This document shows positions 27,903 through 37,270 of a stretch of 64,000 bases of DNA, in pieces (the stretch's first letter is position 1; each line of letters begins with the position of its first letter). Source of the stretch: an uncultured Alteromonadaceae bacterium. GTDB lineage: Bacteria; Pseudomonadota; Gammaproteobacteria; Enterobacterales; Alteromonadaceae. A program made the position numbers and the translations under genes. The notes under the pieces are model-generated. The model had not been told where the DNA came from. It made no database searches and saw only the letters and a list, made by a program, of their open reading frames with translations. The stretch spans positions 62,001-126,000 of the forward strand of contig CAJXMO010000004.1 in assembly GCA_913056495.1 (NCBI GenBank), read 5' to 3'.

Positions 27903-28943
27903 GTGGCCGATCAAAAAACAGCTTTAAATTATAAAGACGCAGGCGTAGATATAGACGCAGGCAATGAATTGGTTGAACGTATTAAAGGCGTCACTAAAGC
28001 AACCAGTCGCCCTGAAGTAGTTGGTAATATTGGCGGTTTTGGTGCATTGTGCCGAATCCCTGAAAAATACAAACGCCCAATGTTGGTTTCTGGTACCGAT
28101 GGTGTCGGTACAAAATTAAGATTAGCAATTGATTTAGGCTTTCATGATACCGTGGGTATCGACCTAGTTGCTATGTGTGTCAATGATTTAATTGTTCAGG
28201 GTGCTGAACCGCTTTTCTTCTTGGATTATTATGCAACCGGCAAACTCGATGTTGATATTGCTGCGTCTGTTGTTAAAGGGATTGGCGAAGGTTGTAGCCA
28301 GTCTGGTTGTGCCCTGATTGGTGGTGAAACGGCTGAAATGCCTGGCATGTACGAAGGCGCAGATTATGACTTAGCCGGTTTTTGTGTTGGCGTTGTTGAA
28401 GAAGCTGATGTGATTGACGGAACCCGCGTTCAGTCTGGTAATAAATTAATTGCGCTAGCTTCATCAGGCCCTCACTCGAATGGCTACTCATTAATTCGTA
28501 AAGTAATTGAAGTTAGCAATGCAGATCTCAACCAGGATTTAGAAGGCCAGCCATTAAAAGAGCATTTAATGCAGCCAACCAAAATTTATGTGAAGTCTGT
28601 TCTAAAATTATTAGAGTCAGTTAAAGTTAATGCGATTAGCCATATTACAGGCGGTGGCTTCTGGGAAAACATTCCTCGCGTTCTACCTAAAAATACCAAA
28701 GCGGTTATTGAACAAAAAAGTTGGCAGTGGCCTGAAGTTTTTAATTGGTTACAGGAAGCCGGCAATATAGATACTCATGAAATGCTCAGAACGTTTAACT
28801 GTGGTGTTGGTTTGATTTTGGCCGTTCATGAAGATGATGTTGAACAAGCTTTGGTTAGCTTGCGTCAGTCAGGTGAAAAAGCTTGGTTAATCGGCTCGGT
28901 TGAAGAAGCCGGTGAAGATGAAGCACAAGTAGAGATGGTATAA
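27903..28943 (+). CDS. purM: Phosphoribosylformylglycinamidine cyclo-ligase PurM (AIR synthetase)
   Basis: A 346-residue enzyme (E. coli 345) that closes the imidazole ring in de novo purine synthesis, ATP + FGAM to AIR. Signatures: [75 protein letters not shown] and [15 protein letters not shown]. The start is a GTG at 27903 with AGGAA six bases before it. The stop is separated from the purN start by two bases, so purM and purN are one operon, as in E. coli. Confidence 0.97.
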   Translation: MADQKTALNYKDAGVDIDAGNELVERIKGVTKATSRPEVVGNIGGFGALCRIPEKYKRPMLVSGTDGVGTKLRLAIDLGFHDTVGIDLVAMCVNDLIVQGAEPLFFLDYYATGKLDVDIAASVVKGIGEGCSQSGCALIGGETAEMPGMYEGADYDLAGFCVGVVEEADVIDGTRVQSGNKLIALASSGPHSNGYSLIRKVIEVSNADLNQDLEGQPLKEHLMQPTKIYVKSVLKLLESVKVNAISHITGGGFWENIPRVLPKNTKAVIEQKSWQWPEVFNWLQEAGNIDTHEMLRTFNCGVGLILAVHEDDVEQALVSLRQSGEKAWLIGSVEEAGEDEAQVEMV

Positions 28944-28945
28944 GA

Positions 28946-29605
28946 GTGACAGCTGAAAGCAAAAAAATTGTTGTTTTGATTTCAGGCAGTGGCTCAAACC
29001 TTCAGGCATTAATCGATAATCAAATATCTGGCCAAGTTTCCGGCCAGATATCTGCAGTTATTTCAAATAAACAAGATGCATTTGGTTTAGTACGCGCTGA
29101 AAAGGCCAATATTGCAACTCATGTTGTTGACCATACTCAATATTCCAGTCGTGAAACTTATGATCAAGCACTTGCTCAGGTAATTGATACTTACCAACCT
29201 GATTTAGTTGTTCTGGCAGGTTTTATGAGAATATTAACACCTGAGTTTGTGCAAAAATATGTTGGAAAAATGTTGAACATTCATCCATCTTTGCTGCCTA
29301 AGTATCAAGGGTTGAATACGCATCAAAGAGCAATTGATGCTGGTGATAAAACCCATGGCGTAAGTGTTCATTTTGTTACCGAAGAATTGGATGGCGGACC
29401 GGTTGTGTGTCAGGCAGAAATTCCAATTTTAACGGATGATACGGCAGAAACACTTGCAAAGCGAATTCATACAAAAGAGCATATTATTTACCCATTAGTG
29501 GTGGAATGGTTTTGTCAGAACAAACTGGTAATGAAAGATAATCAGGCGTTTTTAGACGATAACCTGCTTCCTTCTACAGGTGTACCCTATGTTGAAAAGA
29601 GTTAG
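28946..29605 (+). CDS. purN: Phosphoribosylglycinamide formyltransferase PurN
   Basis: A 219-residue enzyme (E. coli 212) that transfers formyl from 10-formyl-tetrahydrofolate to GAR. Signatures: VLISGSGSNLQALID, VVLAGFMRILTPEFV, the active-site MLNIHPSLLPKYQGLNTHQRAIDAGDKTHGVSVHFVTEELDGG with the catalytic Asn, His and Asp, and CQAEIPILTDDTAETL. The start is a GTG two bases after the purM stop, so translation is coupled. The 3' end overlaps the DUF3108 gene by 17 bases. Confidence 0.96.
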   Translation: MTAESKKIVVLISGSGSNLQALIDNQISGQVSGQISAVISNKQDAFGLVRAEKANIATHVVDHTQYSSRETYDQALAQVIDTYQPDLVVLAGFMRILTPEFVQKYVGKMLNIHPSLLPKYQGLNTHQRAIDAGDKTHGVSVHFVTEELDGGPVVCQAEIPILTDDTAETLAKRIHTKEHIIYPLVVEWFCQNKLVMKDNQAFLDDNLLPSTGVPYVEKS

Positions 29606-30347
29606 TTGTTTTTCAGTTTCTTGCGTTATAGCCTTATGTTTAGGCCAGAGTGTGCAGGCATCGACACAGATTGAATCAGCCAATATTCAGTCTACGAGTA
29701 CCAGTGCTTTAACACCCTTTAACGCAAAATATAAAGTTTCTAAAGGACGATTGAATTTAGGCACAGCTAAGCGTCAACTATCGCAAATTGGCGATAACCG
29801 TTTTACGTTTTCCTACTTCTCTGACCTTTCATTTTTGATCTTAAGTGATCATCGAAGAGAAACTTCTGAATTAACAATTGACAACAATCAGGTATCCCCT
29901 ATCCGATACCTGTTTAAGCGTGAAGGTACTGGTAGTGATAAAAGCACTACGCTCAGTTTTGCTGGTAATCAGGTACTGGATACTGAAGAAAATCAAGCCA
30001 TTGAAGAAGCTGAGGCCGACATTCACTGGTACGACGAAGTCAGTTACCAGTTGCAAATGAAACTTGATTTAGCAGCCGGTAAAACCGAGATGAAATATTA
30101 TCTTATAGACCACAAAAAGCGCGATAAACTGTACCATTTTAAAGTCGTTAACAATGAAACCATTGAAGTACCGGCCGGTAAAATAAATACCGTGAAGCTT
30201 CAACGTATTCGCAAAGACAGCGACAGGTTAACAGAATTTTGGCTTGCACCTGATTTAGGCTATTTATTGGTTCGAATTCGCCAGGAAAGAGACGGCAGTG
30301 AAGTAGCTGATGCACAGCTGGAAAAATACGTTTTTACACCTTTGTAA
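29589..30347 (+). CDS. DUF3108 domain-containing exported protein
   Basis: A 252-residue protein with a signal peptide (LKRVSCFSVSCVIALCLGQSVQAS) and a DUF3108 beta-rich domain: LTPFNAKYKVSKGRLNLGTAKRQL, DEVSYQLQMKLDLAAGKTEM, and the C-terminal RKDSDRLTEFWLAPDLGYLLVRIRQ. The family is periplasmic or outer-membrane-associated and of unknown function. It commonly follows purN in Alteromonadales and Vibrio relatives. The frame opens at a GTG (29580), but the ATG at 29589 places the signal peptide at the very N-terminus. It begins inside the end of purN and so is translationally linked to purine genes, though no functional reason is apparent. Confidence 0.85.
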   Translation: MLKRVSCFSVSCVIALCLGQSVQASTQIESANIQSTSTSALTPFNAKYKVSKGRLNLGTAKRQLSQIGDNRFTFSYFSDLSFLILSDHRRETSELTIDNNQVSPIRYLFKREGTGSDKSTTLSFAGNQVLDTEENQAIEEAEADIHWYDEVSYQLQMKLDLAAGKTEMKYYLIDHKKRDKLYHFKVVNNETIEVPAGKINTVKLQRIRKDSDRLTEFWLAPDLGYLLVRIRQERDGSEVADAQLEKYVFTPL

Positions 30348-30375
30348 AACCGGAAACCGAATAAAAACCAGACAT

Positions 30376-30406
30376 AAAAAAACCGCTTAAATAAGCGGTT
30401 TTTTTG
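30376..30406. terminator. Bidirectional terminator between DUF3108 gene and pgi
   Basis: AAAAAAACCGCTT and AAGCGGTTTTTTT form an A/T-flanked stem with a four-base loop between converging genes, so it can serve both strands. Confidence 0.88.
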
Positions 30407-30449
30407 ACTCCGAACTTAGCCATTTCAACTAAGTTCAGACTTTATTCAA

Positions 30450-32093
30450 TTAAGCATTACGATTACGGAAACGTTCGATTAATGCGTTTGTTGAACTGTC
30501 GCCATCTAAAGCAATTGAGCTATCTTCCAATTTAGCAAGTACATCATTCCCCAATACTTTACCTAGCTCAACACCCCATTGGTCAAATGAGTTAATGCCC
30601 CAAATAATACCCTGTACGAATACTTTATGTTCATACATTGCAATTAACTGACCTAAAGCACGAGGTGTTAATTTTTCCATCAAAATAGTATTGCTTGGCT
30701 TGTTACCTTCAAATACTTTTTGCGGTGCTACTTTTTCGATTTCAGCATCCGTCAAACCTTTGCCTGCAAATTCAGCTTTAACTTGTTCAACCGTCTTACC
30801 CTGCATTAATGCCTGAGTTTGACCAAAACAGTTAGAGGCTAACATTGCGTGGTGATTTGTCATTTCATGCTGTGAATGCAATGGCATAATGAAATCAGCC
30901 GGAATTAATACCTGACCTTGGTGAATTAACTGGTGGAAAGCATGCTGACCGTTTGTACCTTCACCACCCCAGATAACCGGACCTGTTGCATAATCAAGGT
31001 AGTCACCTGTTGGGGTAGCAGACTTACCATTAGATTCCATATCTAACTGTTGTACGTATGCCGGGAAACCACGTAAATAATGGTCATATGGCAATAATAC
31101 ATGGCTTTGTGCACCAAAGAAATTGATATACCAAACCCCTAAAACACCTAACAACGCAGGTACGTTTTCTTCAAGCGGTGCCGTTAAGAAGTGTTGGTCC
31201 ATATCATAAGCACCGTCTAACAATGCTTCAAAGTTATCAAACCCTAAAGATAACGCAATTGGTAGACCGATTGCTGACCATAGTGAATAACGGCCACCAA
31301 CCCAATCCCACATTGGGAAGATGTTATCTTCGTCCATGCCGAATTCAGTTGCAGCTTTAATATTTGAAGAAACACACATAAAGTGCTTAGCGATATCTTC
31401 AAATTTACCGCCGTTATTTAAGAACCAGTCTTTTGCAGTTAATGTATTTTTAAGCGTTTCTTGTGTACCAAACGACTTAGAAGACATTAATACTAAAGTC
31501 GTTTCAATAGGCAACTTAGCTAATACATCATGGATGTGAGAACCATCTACGTTAGCAACAAAATGAACGTTTAAACCTTCAACCTGATATGGCTTAAGCG
31601 CTTCAGTCATGATCTTAGGACCTAAGAAAGAACCACCAATACCGATTGCTAATACGTCAGTGAATTTTTTACCAGTGTAACCGGTACGCACACCATTATG
31701 TACTTCTTCAACAAACGCTTTCATTTTAGCTAAAGTTGCACGTACTTCAGGCATTACGTCAACGCCATCAACCAATACTTCTTTATCAGATTTATTACGC
31801 AATGCTGTGTGTAATACTGCGCGATCTTCAGACGTATTGATACGTGCGCCATTAAACATGCCGTCACGTTTTTCTTCAACTTGAGCTTCTCGCGCCAAGT
31901 CTAATAATAATGCTTTAGTTTCGTCTGTGATGCGGTTTTTAGAATAATCTAATTCAATACCACAAGCTTTTGCTGAAAACTTAGTAAAACGCTCAGAGTC
32001 CTGCGCAAACAGGTCACGCATATGTAAGTTTTTAGTTTGCTCAAAGTGAGCTTGCAAAGCTTGGTAGCTTTTTAACTGGGTAAATAAAGCCAT
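30450..32093 (-). CDS. pgi: Glucose-6-phosphate isomerase Pgi
   Basis: A 547-residue enzyme (E. coli 549) that interconverts glucose-6-phosphate and fructose-6-phosphate. Both Prosite-type signatures are visible: [21 protein letters not shown] near residue 150 and GLIxxY-type [32 protein letters not shown] near the C-terminus. The catalytic Glu and His regions are [10 protein letters not shown] and [15 protein letters not shown]. The ATG at 32093 is the family start. It is downstream of tal with an 80-base gap containing a hairpin, so pgi may be partly expressed from the tal promoter. Confidence 0.97.
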   Translation of the reverse strand: MALFTQLKSYQALQAHFEQTKNLHMRDLFAQDSERFTKFSAKACGIELDYSKNRITDETKALLLDLAREAQVEEKRDGMFNGARINTSEDRAVLHTALRNKSDKEVLVDGVDVMPEVRATLAKMKAFVEEVHNGVRTGYTGKKFTDVLAIGIGGSFLGPKIMTEALKPYQVEGLNVHFVANVDGSHIHDVLAKLPIETTLVLMSSKSFGTQETLKNTLTAKDWFLNNGGKFEDIAKHFMCVSSNIKAATEFGMDEDNIFPMWDWVGGRYSLWSAIGLPIALSLGFDNFEALLDGAYDMDQHFLTAPLEENVPALLGVLGVWYINFFGAQSHVLLPYDHYLRGFPAYVQQLDMESNGKSATPTGDYLDYATGPVIWGGEGTNGQHAFHQLIHQGQVLIPADFIMPLHSQHEMTNHHAMLASNCFGQTQALMQGKTVEQVKAEFAGKGLTDAEIEKVAPQKVFEGNKPSNTILMEKLTPRALGQLIAMYEHKVFVQGIIWGINSFDQWGVELGKVLGNDVLAKLEDSSIALDGDSSTNALIERFRNRNA

Positions 32094-32127
32094 AATCTCA
32101 ACTCAAAAATACTATGCTAATAACAAA

Positions 32128-32150
32128 TAAGGCGGTGAAAACCGCCTTAT
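32128..32150 (-). terminator. Hairpin/attenuator between tal and pgi
   Basis: On the minus strand AAGGCGGT-TTTC-ACCGCCTT forms a perfect eight-base stem followed by ATTTGTTATT. It lies 23 bases after the tal stop and should give at least partial termination before pgi. Confidence 0.7.
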
Positions 32151-32172
32151 AACTAAGTTAAACTTTTAAAAA

Positions 32173-33126
32173 TTAAAGTTTAGCGCGTAACATGTCTTCC
32201 AATTTATTTTGGTCAACAGCAAAGTTACGAATACCTTCTGCTAATTTTTCAGTTGCCATAGCATCTTGGTTGTGTTCCCAACGGAACTCATCTTCAGTCA
32301 TACGAGCTGGACGCTCTTTAACTTCACCTTCGTAAGCTAATTTAACTGGTAACTCACCTTCAGCTGCGTCTAACTCTTCTAATAACGCAGGACCAATAGT
32401 TAAACGGTCACAACCAGCTAATTCAGTGATTTCGTCTGTGTTACGGAAGCTTGCCCCCATAACAACAGTTTCATAACCGTGCTCTTTGTAGTAGTTGTAG
32501 ATGTTTGTTACTGAAACAACACCCGGATCTTCAGCAGGTGCATAGCTGTCTTTACCTTCAGCTTTTTTGTACCAGTCTAAGATACGACCAACAAACGGAG
32601 AGATTAAGTAAGCACCAGCTTCAGCACACGCACGCGCTTGAGCGAAAGAGAACAATAAAGTTAAGTTACAGTTAATACCTTCTTGCTCAAGAATTTCAGC
32701 AGCTTGGATGCCTTCCCAAGTAGAAGCTAATTTGATTAATACGCGGTCGTTTGAAATGCCAGCGTCATTGTATAACTTCATTAATTTACGAGCTTTAGCT
32801 AATGAACCTTCTTTATCAAAAGATAAACGAGCGTCTACTTCAGTAGAGATACGGCCAGGGACGATTTTTAAAATTTCTAAACCAATGTTTACTGATAATT
32901 TGTCACCAGCGTCAATGATTTGTTGTTCAGCATCGTCTGATTGCTCTTTTGCCCACGCAATAGCTTCGTCAATGTATTTTACATACTCAGGAATTTGAGC
33001 CGCTTTTAATAATAAACTTGGGTTAGTTGTAGCGTCTTGCGGTTGGAATTTTTTAATTGCTTCAATGTCGCCTGTATCAGCAACAACAGTGGTTAATTTA
33101 CGTAAATTTTCCAGCTTAGTAGTCAT
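32173..33126 (-). CDS. tal: Transaldolase (TalB type)
   Basis: A 317-residue transaldolase, the same length as E. coli TalB. It transfers dihydroxyacetone units between sedoheptulose-7-phosphate and glyceraldehyde-3-phosphate. The Schiff-base lysine is Lys132 in [27 protein letters not shown] and the phosphate-binding SFRNTDEI are also present. The ATG at 33126 gives the exact family length. It shares an operon direction with pgi, linking the non-oxidative pentose phosphate pathway with glycolysis. The upstream gap of 316 bases probably contains a complex promoter. Confidence 0.97.
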   Translation of the reverse strand: MTTKLENLRKLTTVVADTGDIEAIKKFQPQDATTNPSLLLKAAQIPEYVKYIDEAIAWAKEQSDDAEQQIIDAGDKLSVNIGLEILKIVPGRISTEVDARLSFDKEGSLAKARKLMKLYNDAGISNDRVLIKLASTWEGIQAAEILEQEGINCNLTLLFSFAQARACAEAGAYLISPFVGRILDWYKKAEGKDSYAPAEDPGVVSVTNIYNYYKEHGYETVVMGASFRNTDEITELAGCDRLTIGPALLEELDAAEGELPVKLAYEGEVKERPARMTEDEFRWEHNQDAMATEKLAEGIRNFAVDQNKLEDMLRAKL

Positions 33127-33442
33127 GTATAACTATCCTATAGGTTTCAATTGCTCTAAAAAACATCAGAAATTTAACCAAAGCTAACTCTTTTTTCTAG
33201 CTTTGATACGATAAAAATCGATTAATATGATTATACAGAATTAGTATATTTGATGCTATTCATCATATATATATCAAATATATTGGGATCAATACCTGCA
33301 TGACAAGCCTCGCAGATAAAATCCAAAATAACGGAATAGCTTAATTATTGTCGCGCGATTATAGCACAAAATTAAAATAACATTAGCACTTTTGACAAAT
33401 AGCTTAATCGCTTTAGATGTCACTTTTTTGAATCTAGTGCAT
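33127..33442. other. Intergenic region upstream of tal
   Basis: 316 AT-rich bases with no supported gene between the tal start and the folM stop. On the minus strand there is a TATAAT box (33230-33235) about 104 bases before the tal ATG; the matching -35 region is weak, so the promoter is only tentative. The stretch TATATATATCAAATATA around 33270 could be a bent or melting region. No terminator for folM was recognised. Confidence 0.4.
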
Positions 33443-34147
33443 TTACATCAGATGCCTGCCGCCATCCAGCGCGATTGTTCTGCCGGTCATATAACGGCTG
33501 GATAACAAATACTCTACAGCTTGAACCATCTCCTGAGTGCCGGGTTCAATACCCAGAGCCGATTTTTTTAGGGTTTTCTCACGATAAGCCGGGCTGTCAT
33601 CCGCGTTAAATACGATAAGCGAGGGCGCTATTGTATTTACCTTGATATCAGGCGCATACTTTTTTGCAAACGACAGTGTTAAATTTGAAAGTGCAGCTTT
33701 ACTGGCAACATAGGCAATATGTTTTTCACTGCCTTTTTCAACTACATAATCTGAAATATGAATAATATCGCCTGTTTGTTTTGTATCAAACAAGCCCTCC
33801 AGAGCCAGATTAATCTGATAAGGTGCCTGAACATGAACCTGCAACATTTTATTCATCAAACTAGCAGCGTCAGTTCCATCTGATTCAGCGCACCAGTCAC
33901 TGGCGTTGTGGATAATCGCTCTGAGACAGCTAATATGCTGTTTTGACCAGTTAATGAAGTTCTCTATGTCTGCTTGCTGGCTAAAATCTGCCTGTACACA
34001 TTCAACCCCAAGTTCAGCGAGTTCATCAACACTGGGTTTAAAACGACGATAGGTAACAACCAAATTATAACCCGCCTCTGTCAGTGCTTTTGCCAGTGCC
34101 AAGCCTATTCGTTGGGTACCACCGGTAATAATAATTGTATTTTCCAA
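33443..34147 (-). CDS. folM: Dihydromonapterin reductase FolM
   Basis: A 234-residue short-chain dehydrogenase (E. coli FolM 240) that reduces dihydromonapterin to tetrahydromonapterin, and dihydrofolate weakly. Signatures: IIITGGTQRIGLALAKAL (NADPH motif), the FolM-specific YRRFKPSVDEL and ECVQADFSQ, AIIHNASDWCAE, the catalytic Tyr-x-x-x-Lys in IAYVASKAAL, and VNTIAPSLIVFNADD. It begins with TTG at 34147; GGTGGAG six bases upstream supports it, and no ATG is near. It is divergent from the HD-GYP regulator over 99 bases. Confidence 0.93.
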   Translation of the reverse strand: MENTIIITGGTQRIGLALAKALTEAGYNLVVTYRRFKPSVDELAELGVECVQADFSQQADIENFINWSKQHISCLRAIIHNASDWCAESDGTDAASLMNKMLQVHVQAPYQINLALEGLFDTKQTGDIIHISDYVVEKGSEKHIAYVASKAALSNLTLSFAKKYAPDIKVNTIAPSLIVFNADDSPAYREKTLKKSALGIEPGTQEMVQAVEYLLSSRYMTGRTIALDGGRHLM

Positions 34148-34246
34148 ACTCTACTCCACCCCTTATTTTATGAGGACTAAAACATGCAAACAAACTGAAT
34201 TGAACTATCCTAAAATAGCAGTTACCAATTATTCAAGGTTAATTAA

Positions 34247-35770
34247 ATGAGCGATGATGGTTTTCTTCATTTATCCGCCGCCAGCCCTCCCACAGAGTCA
34301 GTCAGTGACTACTGGAAAGTTATCGTTGTGGATGATGACAAATTTATCCATCAAGTTACCCAACTAGTGCTTAAAAACCTGGTTATTGAGGGTAAAGGCA
34401 TTCGGCTATTTAATGCCTACACGGCAGAGCAGGCAAAACAAATCTTCAATCAATACAAAGATATTGCACTGGCATTTATTGATGTTGTGATGGAAACGGA
34501 CGAAGCCGGATTAGACCTGATAAAGTGGATCCGTGAGCAAAATAACAACCACTCAACCCGAATCATATTGCGCACAGGGCAAGCCAGCCATATTCCGGAA
34601 GAGTATATCATTAAGACCTTTGATATTAATGACTACAAAGATAAAACTGAGCTGACAGCTAACAAACTGACAGCAACCACTTACACCGCAATCCGCTCAT
34701 ATCGGGATATAGTCAGAATCGAAACTCATCTGACGAAACTGATTCAACTGGTGCAAAGTGCTTCTGCTTTTTACAGTACAAAATCAGTCGAAGCATTTGC
34801 AAACCAGTCCCTGTCACAACTGGTTGAACTATTAAATATTGATGCCGGCGCACTTCAGGTTATCAAGTTTTCACCTTCGGTTATCTCTTCTACACAAAAA
34901 TATTCGTTGCTCGGCCAAGTCGGTGAATTTGCCGAAGTTGATCATTTAACGCAAACGCCTCCGGATATCTATGCGCTATTAAATCTGGCATTCAATCAAC
35001 AAAGATCATTAACACATAACCAATACCGGCTCTTCTTTAATGCGGTCAGCGAACATACTCACTCCATTTTGTTATTGAAGCGGCCAGCAAAACTCAATCA
35101 GTTTCAGATAAGCTGTTTGAATATTTATGCCAATAGCATTGCAATTAACTTTGAGCATTCGAGCTTTCAAAGCCAGATAGAGTCAGCTCAAGCTGAACTC
35201 ATCTACGCCCTGAGTAATTCAATTGAAGCAAAAGCAGATCACACCAGTTACCATGGACAAAAGGTCGCACTCATCAGCAAAAAAATTGCCGAGCTGATAG
35301 GTAGCAATGCAAAATTCTGTTCAGCTATCGGCTATGCAGCACCATTGCATGATATTGGCAAAGTAATAATCCCCGAACACATTTTAAATAAGCCAGGGAC
35401 CTTATCAGAAGCTGAGTGGACAATTATCAGAGCCCATTCAGAAACTGGTGCCAAACTCTTGAGTCAGTCGAATCACCCCATCACTCAAACCGCATCAAAG
35501 ATTGCGCTCTACCATCATGAAAATTGGGACGGAAGTGGTTATCCAAAAGGTCTAAAAACGCAAAGTATTCCGTTGGAGGCAAGAATTGTTAGCTTGGCTG
35601 ATGTGTTATCTGTACTGGCGGAAAAAACCTGCTACCGGGACGCATGGACACTTGATGAAATAAAAACCTATATTAAGGCAGAATCGGGACGAAAATTTGA
35701 GCCAAGACTCGTTCAGGTCGTGATTGAACATTTTGCAGATTTTAAAGCCATTCTGACTTTAGAGCCTTAA
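34247..35770 (+). CDS. Response regulator with DUF3369 and HD-GYP domains (probable c-di-GMP phosphodiesterase)
   Basis: A 507-residue cytoplasmic regulator. Residues about 24-140 are a receiver domain (VIVVDDDKFIHQ, acceptor Asp79 in AFIDVVMETDEAG, later Thr/Lys positions less classical: LRTGQAS, KDKTELTA). About 160-310 is DUF3369, a GAF-like sensory region. About 325-500 is HD-GYP: the metal ligands in HTSYHGQKVA, APLHDIGKVIIP, RAHSETGAKLL and YHHENWDGSGYPKGL are intact, so phosphodiesterase activity on cyclic di-GMP is expected. CAAGG lies nine bases before the ATG. No histidine kinase is adjacent, so its partner is encoded elsewhere. It may tune motility or biofilm; this is inference. 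Confidence 0.9.
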   Translation: MSDDGFLHLSAASPPTESVSDYWKVIVVDDDKFIHQVTQLVLKNLVIEGKGIRLFNAYTAEQAKQIFNQYKDIALAFIDVVMETDEAGLDLIKWIREQNNNHSTRIILRTGQASHIPEEYIIKTFDINDYKDKTELTANKLTATTYTAIRSYRDIVRIETHLTKLIQLVQSASAFYSTKSVEAFANQSLSQLVELLNIDAGALQVIKFSPSVISSTQKYSLLGQVGEFAEVDHLTQTPPDIYALLNLAFNQQRSLTHNQYRLFFNAVSEHTHSILLLKRPAKLNQFQISCLNIYANSIAINFEHSSFQSQIESAQAELIYALSNSIEAKADHTSYHGQKVALISKKIAELIGSNAKFCSAIGYAAPLHDIGKVIIPEHILNKPGTLSEAEWTIIRAHSETGAKLLSQSNHPITQTASKIALYHHENWDGSGYPKGLKTQSIPLEARIVSLADVLSVLAEKTCYRDAWTLDEIKTYIKAESGRKFEPRLVQVVIEHFADFKAILTLEP

Positions 35771-35833
35771 TCAACACGATAACCGGAAAATCCTTTTCAT
35801 CATTAAAAATAGTTGGATTAAATAAAACTAATA

Positions 35834-35866
35834 AAAACGGCAGTTATATCAACTGCCGTTTTTTGT
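35834..35866. terminator. Bidirectional terminator after HD-GYP gene
   Basis: AAAACGGCAGTT and AACTGCCGTTTTTT form a nine-base or longer stem around ATATC between two convergent genes; A and T runs on both sides suit both strands. Confidence 0.87.
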
Positions 35867-35892
35867 ATTAATTTGAAAATTAATGCACTGAA

Positions 35893-37131
35893 TTAACCTG
35901 CGTTTTCTACTCCGGTTTCTGGTTTGACCGGACCGTGATATTTGCCTTTTGTTGCTACATATAAAAGTGCAAAACAGACAATGAGTACCATAGGGAAGTA
36001 CATGATATTTGCCAGTGTCACCTGCCCTGCGATAATTTCCGCTTCAGCGCCGACAGCGCCAGCCTGTTCAGCTGCTATACGCCCTTCATCGATCCAATTA
36101 CCGATAACCGGATTCCACATACTGACAGAGAACATACCAGCACCGCCCATAAGAGACATCCCAAGTGCCCCGGTTTTAGGCGTATATTCACTGATAAACC
36201 CTATCATTGTTGGCCAGAAATAGGTCACCCCAAGTGCAAATACAATTGCGGCGACATAAATGACACCACCTGAAGCAATGCTTAATAAATAAATGCCCAG
36301 ACAAGATACAACAGCTGACGTCATTAATACGCCAACCGGATTCAATGCATGTACCAAAGGTCCGGCAAAAAAACGTCCTAAAGCCATAACTCCGGTTGTC
36401 ATCGCCAAAATCAACATTGGATTAGCATCGGTTGAACCTAAAATTCGGTCGATCCATTGCTGAGGGCCAAACTCTGTAATGGCCGTTAAGGTCATACAAA
36501 AAATCATGAAAATGAATAATGGTGAGAATAAAGCTTTAATATTGGCCGTTGTTGAGGTTTCAACTTCTTCATCTTTAGGAAAGGTTTGACCAAACATCAG
36601 CCAACCATAGATCAAGGTGGGTAAAATCATCACGCCAATTTGAGCTTGCCAACCAAAATCTAGCCCAGTCATAAAGTTTGAAGTAATCGCACCGATTACA
36701 ATGCCACCTGGGAACCATACATGAAACTTGTTCAACATAGTGGTTTTATCATTTTTATAAATTTCTGCAATCAACGGATTAGCGCCGGCTTCAACTGAAC
36801 CATTGGCAAATCCAACAAAAAAGCTAGATAACAGCAATAGTACAAAACCATCAGCCATCATAGTCAAAACCAGCCCCAACAGGTGGCAGAAAAATGCTAA
36901 AAACATGAGTTTTTTAGCACCGAGCAAATTATACAAGAGCCCACCGACCATCATGGCAACCGGAAACCCAAGAAATGCCATCGCATTGATCCAGCCAAGC
37001 TGAGTATCTGTTAGCGCAAAATCAGCTCCTAACTGACTTAAAATACCGGCTCGAATTGCAAATGTCATGGCGGTTACTATCAGCGCCACACAGCAAGCCA
37101 GAAAGATTCTTGATTGATTAATATTATTCAT
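35893..37131 (-). CDS. MFS sugar transporter, FucP-like
   Basis: A 412-residue inner-membrane carrier with 12 predicted helices. It resembles the fucose/glucose:H+ symporter branch: ALTDTQLGWINAMAFLGFPVAMMVGG, NGSVEAGANPLIAEIY, HVWFPGGIVIGA (the conserved helix-4/5 region) and ALGVTYFWPTMIGFISE. It is the promoter-distal gene of an operon with a TIM-barrel isomerase and a Gfo/Idh/MocA dehydrogenase, so the substrate is probably a sugar, sugar acid, polyol or cyclitol. The sequence alone cannot say which. A 139-base gap with a hairpin separates it from the isomerase gene. Confidence 0.85.
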   Translation of the reverse strand: MNNINQSRIFLACCVALIVTAMTFAIRAGILSQLGADFALTDTQLGWINAMAFLGFPVAMMVGGLLYNLLGAKKLMFLAFFCHLLGLVLTMMADGFVLLLLSSFFVGFANGSVEAGANPLIAEIYKNDKTTMLNKFHVWFPGGIVIGAITSNFMTGLDFGWQAQIGVMILPTLIYGWLMFGQTFPKDEEVETSTTANIKALFSPLFIFMIFCMTLTAITEFGPQQWIDRILGSTDANPMLILAMTTGVMALGRFFAGPLVHALNPVGVLMTSAVVSCLGIYLLSIASGGVIYVAAIVFALGVTYFWPTMIGFISEYTPKTGALGMSLMGGAGMFSVSMWNPVIGNWIDEGRIAAEQAGAVGAEAEIIAGQVTLANIMYFPMVLIVCFALLYVATKGKYHGPVKPETGVENAG

Positions 37132-37166
37132 CTTAATTCTCTTTTTATTAGCTTAACGGGTTAACA

Positions 37167-37197
37167 AAGCTGTGAAAATCCCCCTGATTCACAGCTT
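37167..37197 (-). repeat. Intergenic hairpin upstream of the MFS gene
   Basis: AAGCTGTGAA and TTCACAGCTT are perfect 10-base arms around an 11-base loop rich in C. There is no T-tract. It is likely an RNA processing or stability element that separates expression of the enzyme genes from the transporter. Confidence 0.5.
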
Positions 37198-37270
37198 ATC
37201 AGGACCTGCTTATTTCTATTTATCGTTAAAATGTACTACCGACTAACCATAGTACAAAGATCTGCGAATC

